5,879 nucleotides of DNA from a bacterium (GTDB lineage: Bacteria; Vulcanimicrobiota; Vulcanimicrobiia; Vulcanimicrobiales; SCRA01): positions 1-5,879 of the forward strand of contig JAGWST010000018.1 of assembly GCA_028869325.1 (NCBI GenBank), read 5' to 3'. Shown here one piece after another: positions 4,334-5,879 of the stretch. The position numbers were made by a program, and so were the translations under genes. The stretch's first letter is position 1. Each line of letters begins with the position of its first letter. The notes below the pieces were generated by a model. It did no database searches. It saw only the letters and a program-made list of their open reading frames with translations, and had not been told where the DNA came from.

Positions 4334-5434
4334 ATGATCGTTGACCTCGGGGCGCTTGCTCGTAACGCCGATGCCTGGCGCGCCTTCTCTGGCGGCCGCC
4401 GGATCTACGCCGTCGTCAAGGCCGACGCCTACGGGATCGGCACGGATCGCGCCGTGCGAGCGCTCGACCAACACGTGGATGGCTGGTGTGTGACCAGCCT
4501 CGAGGAGGGGCGCGCCGTACGCCGCGCCTCCGGCAGACGCATCATCTGCATCGCGGCGCTGCCCGAGGAGCACGTGGCTCCCGCCGTCGCACTGGGCATG
4601 GAGATCTCGCTGGCGTCGGCAAGAGACGTACGCCTGTTGGAGCGCGTCGCCGCGGAGGCCGGCCGGCGCGTCACGGCGCAGCTTGCCGTGCGCAGCGTCG
4701 CCGGTTGGATCGGCGTTGCGCCACACGAGGCTGGATCTCTCGCGCGAGAGATCGTCGCATCGCGGGGCATCGCAGTCGACGAAGCGTGGACCCATCTCTC
4801 CGGAGAGGCGGAGTCGCAGCAGCAGCTCGCTGCATTCCAAGCGGCTATCCAGCTCGCGCGGTCGGCAGGGCTCGAGCTTCCGGCGCATCACGTGGCATCC
4901 ACCGCGCCGGCGATCTGGCTAGCGGGAGCTATGCCCGGCAGCGCGCTGCGCATCGGCATCGGATTGTTCGGATCGATGCTGGGAACGGTTGGGAGCACGA
5001 CGCCTGCGCTCTCGCAGGTTATCCACGTGCGCAGACCGATCGAGCACGTCGAGCACGTCGAGCCCGGAGTCGGCGTCGGCTACGGTGCGCGATACGTCAC
5101 GAAGGTTGGCGATCGCTTGGCCACGGCGCGCTTCGGCTATGCGGACGGGATGCCGCGAACCTTCGTGAACGGAGAGAGCAGCGTCGCTGCCTCGTGCGGC
5201 GATCTCGCCGTCGTGGCGATGGGCATGCAGTTCTTGACCTGCGTCGGTCACGCGGAGGCCGGCGCAGAGGTAGAGGTCCTCGGCCCCCGGCGCCCGATCG
5301 ATGTCGTCGCAACGGCCGCGGGTGTGTTGCCGCACGAACTCGTGCTCTCGCTGGCGCACGCGTCACGCGCGGCGGGAACGTTGGTTGACAGCGTTGCGCC
5401 CCCCGGGTACACTACATGCGGCACTTCGCGGTGA
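4334..5434 (+). CDS. alr: Alanine racemase family protein (fold type III PLP enzyme), divergent active site
   Basis: Alanine racemase interconverts L- and D-alanine for peptidoglycan. This 366-aa protein spans the family fold: IVDLGALARN (2-11), the PLP-lysine motif AVVKADAYGIG with Lys29 (26-36), THLSGEAE (153-160), ALRIGIGLFGS (204-214, with the Arg that contacts the pyridine nitrogen at 206), VGYGARY with catalytic Tyr250, and FGYADGMPR (267-275). Several usual active-site residues are missing. The KVDTGMGRxG segment reads AVRSVAGWIG (118-127), losing the carbamylated Lys and Arg136 (Bacillus stearothermophilus numbering). The MDQ loop reads MGM (296-298), and the tyrosine of TIPYE is His333. 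It may be a working but divergent racemase, a D-amino-acid enzyme of other specificity, or a non-catalytic paralogue. The ATG at 4334 has a GAGG. The stop at 5432-5434 lies inside tRNA-His, and the last 18 or so residues are encoded by that tRNA's promoter region. Confidence 0.85.
   Translation: MIVDLGALARNADAWRAFSGGRRIYAVVKADAYGIGTDRAVRALDQHVDGWCVTSLEEGRAVRRASGRRIICIAALPEEHVAPAVALGMEISLASARDVRLLERVAAEAGRRVTAQLAVRSVAGWIGVAPHEAGSLAREIVASRGIAVDEAWTHLSGEAESQQQLAAFQAAIQLARSAGLELPAHHVASTAPAIWLAGAMPGSALRIGIGLFGSMLGTVGSTTPALSQVIHVRRPIEHVEHVEPGVGVGYGARYVTKVGDRLATARFGYADGMPRTFVNGESSVAASCGDLAVVAMGMQFLTCVGHAEAGAEVEVLGPRRPIDVVATAAGVLPHELVLSLAHASRAAGTLVDSVAPPGYTTCGTSR
5041..5063 (+). repeat. 9-bp in-frame tandem repeat within the racemase gene
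   Basis: CGAGCACGT is repeated at 5041-5049 and 5050-5058, with a partial third copy to 5063. It encodes EHVEHVE (residues 237-243), a few residues before catalytic Tyr250. It looks like a small replication-slippage expansion. Confidence 0.7.
5385..5413 (+). promoter_or_regulatory. Promoter for tRNA-His (and probably tRNA-Lys), inside the racemase CDS
   Basis: A perfect TTGACA -35 (5385-5390), a 17-bp spacer and TACACT (5408-5413) as -10 place initiation near 5420, about 10 bp before tRNA-His. The whole promoter is inside the coding sequence of the upstream gene. tRNA-Lys(TTT) has no promoter of its own and probably shares this one. Confidence 0.75.
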
Positions 5435-5507
5435 ATGTAGCTCAGTTGGTTAGAGCGCCGGTCTGTGGAACCGGAGGCCGGGGGTTCAAGTCCCCTCATT
5501 CACCCCA
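5431..5507 (+). tRNA. tRNA-His(GTG), CCA encoded
   Basis: Acceptor GTGAATG (5431-5437) pairs with CATTCAC (5497-5503), then C73 at 5504 and encoded CCA (5505-5507). A G at 5430 can supply the G-1 that pairs with C73, the tRNA-His identity element, so the mature 5' end is probably 5430. Anticodon stem CCGGT/ACCGG encloses loop CTGTGGA, anticodon GTG at 5465-5467, reading CAC and CAT. The T-loop is TTCAAGT. The stop codon of the upstream racemase gene (5432-5434) falls in the acceptor stem. Confidence 0.97.
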
Positions 5508-5549
5508 CCGCTCGCCGCAGAGGCACACGATGAGAGGCACAAAGCCCGC

Positions 5550-5622
5550 GCGCCCTTAGCTCAGTCGGTAGAGCACCGGCCTTTTAAGCCGTGGGTCCTG
5601 GGTTCGAGTCCCAGAGGGCGCA
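5550..5622 (+). tRNA. tRNA-Lys(TTT), CCA not encoded
   Basis: Acceptor GCGCCCT (5550-5556) pairs with AGGGCGC (5615-5621), discriminator A at 5622; GAA follows, so CCA is not encoded. D-arm GCTC/GAGC and T-arm CTGGG/CCCAG around TTCGAGT are complete. The anticodon stem CCGGC/GCCGT has four pairs plus a C27/U43 mismatch; the loop CTTTTAA carries anticodon TTT at 5583-5585. It lies 42 bp after tRNA-His and is probably cotranscribed with it. The spacer holds an 8-bp direct repeat AGAGGCAC (5519-5526 and 5533-5540) and nothing else that I recognise. Confidence 0.97.
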
Positions 5623-5647
5623 GAACCGTCGGCGACGCATCGAGGGC

Positions 5648-5677
5648 TTGCGAAGCCGCTGTTCGTTGTGCTACTCT
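5648..5677 (+). promoter_or_regulatory. Probable promoter for tRNA-Lys(CTT)
   Basis: TTGCGA (5648-5653), an 18-bp spacer and TACTCT (5672-5677) preceded by TGC form a moderate extended -10 promoter just before the tRNA at 5687. The -35 overlaps a small 5-bp hairpin (GGCTT 5645-5649 with AAGCC 5653-5657). Readthrough from the preceding tRNAs could also supply transcript. Confidence 0.45.
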
Positions 5678-5686
5678 CTCACGTGC

Positions 5687-5761
5687 GCACCGCTAGCTCA
5701 ATGGTAGAGCAGGTGACTCTTAATCACTTGGTTCGGGGTTCGAGTCCCTGGCGGTGCACCA
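5687..5761 (+). tRNA. tRNA-Lys(CTT), CCA encoded
   Basis: Acceptor GCACCGC (5687-5693) pairs with GCGGTGC (5751-5757), then A and encoded CCA (5759-5761). Anticodon stem GGTGA/TCACT (one G-U pair) holds loop CTCTTAA with anticodon CTT at 5719-5721, reading AAG. T-arm CGGGG/CCCTG surrounds TTCGAGT. It is the second lysine isoacceptor in a row and is followed 9 bp later by a strong terminator, so it closes the transcription unit. Confidence 0.97.
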
Positions 5762-5770
5762 TGATGTCGA

Positions 5771-5798
5771 GGGGCGAGTCCACGGACTCGCCCCTTTT
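5771..5798 (+). terminator. Intrinsic terminator after tRNA-Lys(CTT)
   Basis: A perfect 10-bp GC-rich stem (GGGGCGAGTC at 5771-5780 with GACTCGCCCC at 5785-5794), a CACG tetraloop and a TTTT tail. It should end the His-Lys-Lys tRNA transcription unit. Confidence 0.9.
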
Positions 5799-5804
5799 GA
5801 CTGC

Positions 5805-5833
5805 TTGACGCCACAGTTCTCCTTTGGTAATAT
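5805..5833 (+). promoter_or_regulatory. Promoter for tRNA-Leu
   Basis: TTGACG (5805-5810, five of six), a 17-bp spacer and TAATAT (5828-5833, four of six) lie just after the terminator and place initiation near 5840, ahead of the tRNA at 5859. Confidence 0.65.
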
Positions 5834-5858
5834 TCCACGAGTCTCGAGTCGCGGCCAC

Positions 5859-5879
5859 GGGCAAGTGGCGGAATTGGTA
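5859..5879 (+). tRNA. tRNA-Leu, 5' part only (cut by window end)
   Basis: The last 21 bases read GGGCAAG (acceptor), TG, then GCGG and AATTGGTA, the 5' acceptor and D-arm pattern typical of bacterial leucine tRNAs with a long variable arm. The anticodon lies outside the window, so the isoacceptor is unknown. A tRNA-Ser start is less likely with this D-arm. Confidence 0.75.

Noticed and set aside
4125..4337. Short open frame running through tRNA-Pro and tRNA-Arg
   Set aside because: It begins inside one tRNA and reads through the other; its peptide is simply translated tRNA sequence.
4486..5388. Long open frame (300 codons) inside the racemase gene in another frame
   Set aside because: Arginine-rich low-complexity translation typical of a shifted frame in high-GC coding DNA; the overlapping frame has clear racemase motifs.
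5645..5657. Small hairpin before tRNA-Lys(CTT) as a terminator for tRNA-Lys(TTT)
   Set aside because: Only five pairs with a 3-nt loop and no following T-tract; the clear terminator is at 5771-5798.
4109..5879. tRNA cluster as an integration hot spot or genomic island border
   Set aside because: No integrase, no tRNA 3'-end duplication and no mobile gene is visible in the window.

Overview
This is a gene-dense, high-GC bacterial chromosomal window with short intergenic gaps, overlapping genes, GTG starts and sigma-70-like promoters in front of the tRNA genes. Nothing in it fixes the phylum. The style would fit an actinobacterium or a high-GC soil or candidate phylum such as Eremiobacterota, but that is only an impression. 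I see no mobile element, CRISPR array, phage gene or clear sign of recent transfer.

Left part (1-1247, + strand): the 3' end of an ABC-transporter ATPase of the nitrate/sulfonate/taurine (NitT/TauT) importer type, overlapping by 11 bp its membrane permease. These two would form the ATPase and channel of one importer. Its solute-binding protein must lie outside the window. A small protein gene of unknown function (1237-1539, - strand) converges on the permease and overlaps its last 11 bp.

Middle part (1540-4066, + strand): a 149-bp divergent intergenic region with a symmetric AT-rich -10 element leads into an exported trypsin-fold serine protease whose GTG start has almost no leader. Next come an RdgB/HAM1 non-canonical purine NTP pyrophosphatase (nucleotide-pool sanitation) and, overlapping it by 4 bp, a two-domain GNAT-family protein.

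Right part (4067-5879): a tRNA-rich region. tRNA-Pro(TGG) on + and tRNA-Arg(TCT) on - point at each other 19 bp apart. A divergent alanine-racemase-family gene follows, and its stop codon lies inside the first bases of tRNA-His(GTG). Then come tRNA-Lys(TTT), tRNA-Lys(CTT), a strong intrinsic terminator, and a new promoter for a tRNA-Leu cut by the window edge.

No wholly new multi-gene system is visible. The points most worth checking are the racemase homologue that keeps the PLP lysine and catalytic tyrosine but lacks several other active-site residues, the tRNA-His promoter and 5' end buried in its coding sequence, and two divergent intergenic regions built around self-complementary -10 elements, one feeding a nearly leaderless mRNA.
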